This document shows positions 17,854-17,880 of a DNA stretch of 17,880 bases, in pieces. The stretch is from NCBI GenBank assembly GCA_036940085.1, contig JALLBK010000446.1, forward strand, positions 1 to 17,880. The letters are read 5' to 3'. Below the pieces are notes generated by a model that was given only the letters and a program-made list of their open reading frames with translations, did no database searches and was not told where the DNA came from. Source of the stretch: Discostella pseudostelligera (taxonomy: Eukaryota; Bacillariophyta; Thalassiosirophyceae; Thalassiosirales; Thalassiosiraceae). Numbering within the stretch: the stretch's first letter is position 1; the number at the start of each line of letters is the position of its first letter. A program made the translations under genes and the position numbers.

Positions 17854-17880
17854 GGTTGGGTTGCTGATAATGGTATGTAG

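Noticed and set aside
1..17880. CRISPR arrays, operons, tRNA or rRNA genes
   Set aside because: I looked for regular repeats with unique spacers, co-directional close genes with ribosome sites, and tRNA T-arm GGTTCGA-type signatures. None was found, and the genes are intron-containing nuclear genes. The 14533-14613 array is too short and too variable to be CRISPR.

Overview
The window is nuclear DNA of a photosynthetic stramenopile, most likely a centric diatom. The evidence is spliceosomal introns (mostly 70-160 bp, GT-AG) in every gene, a fucoxanthin-chlorophyll-type light-harvesting protein and a PSII extrinsic subunit whose plastid leaders cleave in front of Phe (AAS/F, AAA/F), and eukaryotic housekeeping genes (proteasome beta subunit, EB1). 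I could not run any search, so the species is left open.

Layout, left to right. 1-570: promoter region with a (GGGA)n tract, E2F-like TTTCCCGCCAAAA boxes and a triple CACGTG array. 571-5022 (+): seven-exon polynucleotide phosphorylase with a very long N-terminal extension, probably organellar. 5023-5704: intergenic DNA with a 48-bp-period promoter repeat. 5705-6721 (+): four-exon PsbQ-fold PSII extrinsic protein. 6464-8187: a nearly perfect 862-bp tandem duplication that copies the last exon of the PSII gene together with the promoter and first codons of the next gene. 8167-9661 (+): membrane-anchored GNAT-type acetyltransferase, two exons. 9957-12833 (-): three-exon gene for an 832-residue, mostly disordered Q/S/G/N-rich protein that carries a short helical motif twice. 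13409-14396 (-): proteasome subunit beta type-2 (beta4). 14397-14825: divergent promoter holding four 15-bp palindromes at 21-24 bp spacing. 14826-16559 (+): EB1-family microtubule plus-end protein with a long acidic tail. 16560-17108: convergent 3' flank. 17109-17853 (-): LHC/FCP protein, two exons.

The genes do not form one pathway; this is an ordinary compact diatom chromosome segment with alternating strands. The most interesting parts are structural and regulatory: (i) the recent tandem duplication, which leaves both flanking genes intact, doubles one promoter and creates an in-frame chimeric ORF; (ii) the palindrome array between the proteasome and EB1 genes; (iii) a recurring promoter signature (CCCGCCAAA plus CACGTG) upstream of three of the genes; (iv) the paired GxSxxELKxxTxxRL-like motif in the disordered protein; and (v) the unusual PNPase architecture. 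All exon joins below were derived by hand from splice-site and reading-frame consistency plus family conservation.
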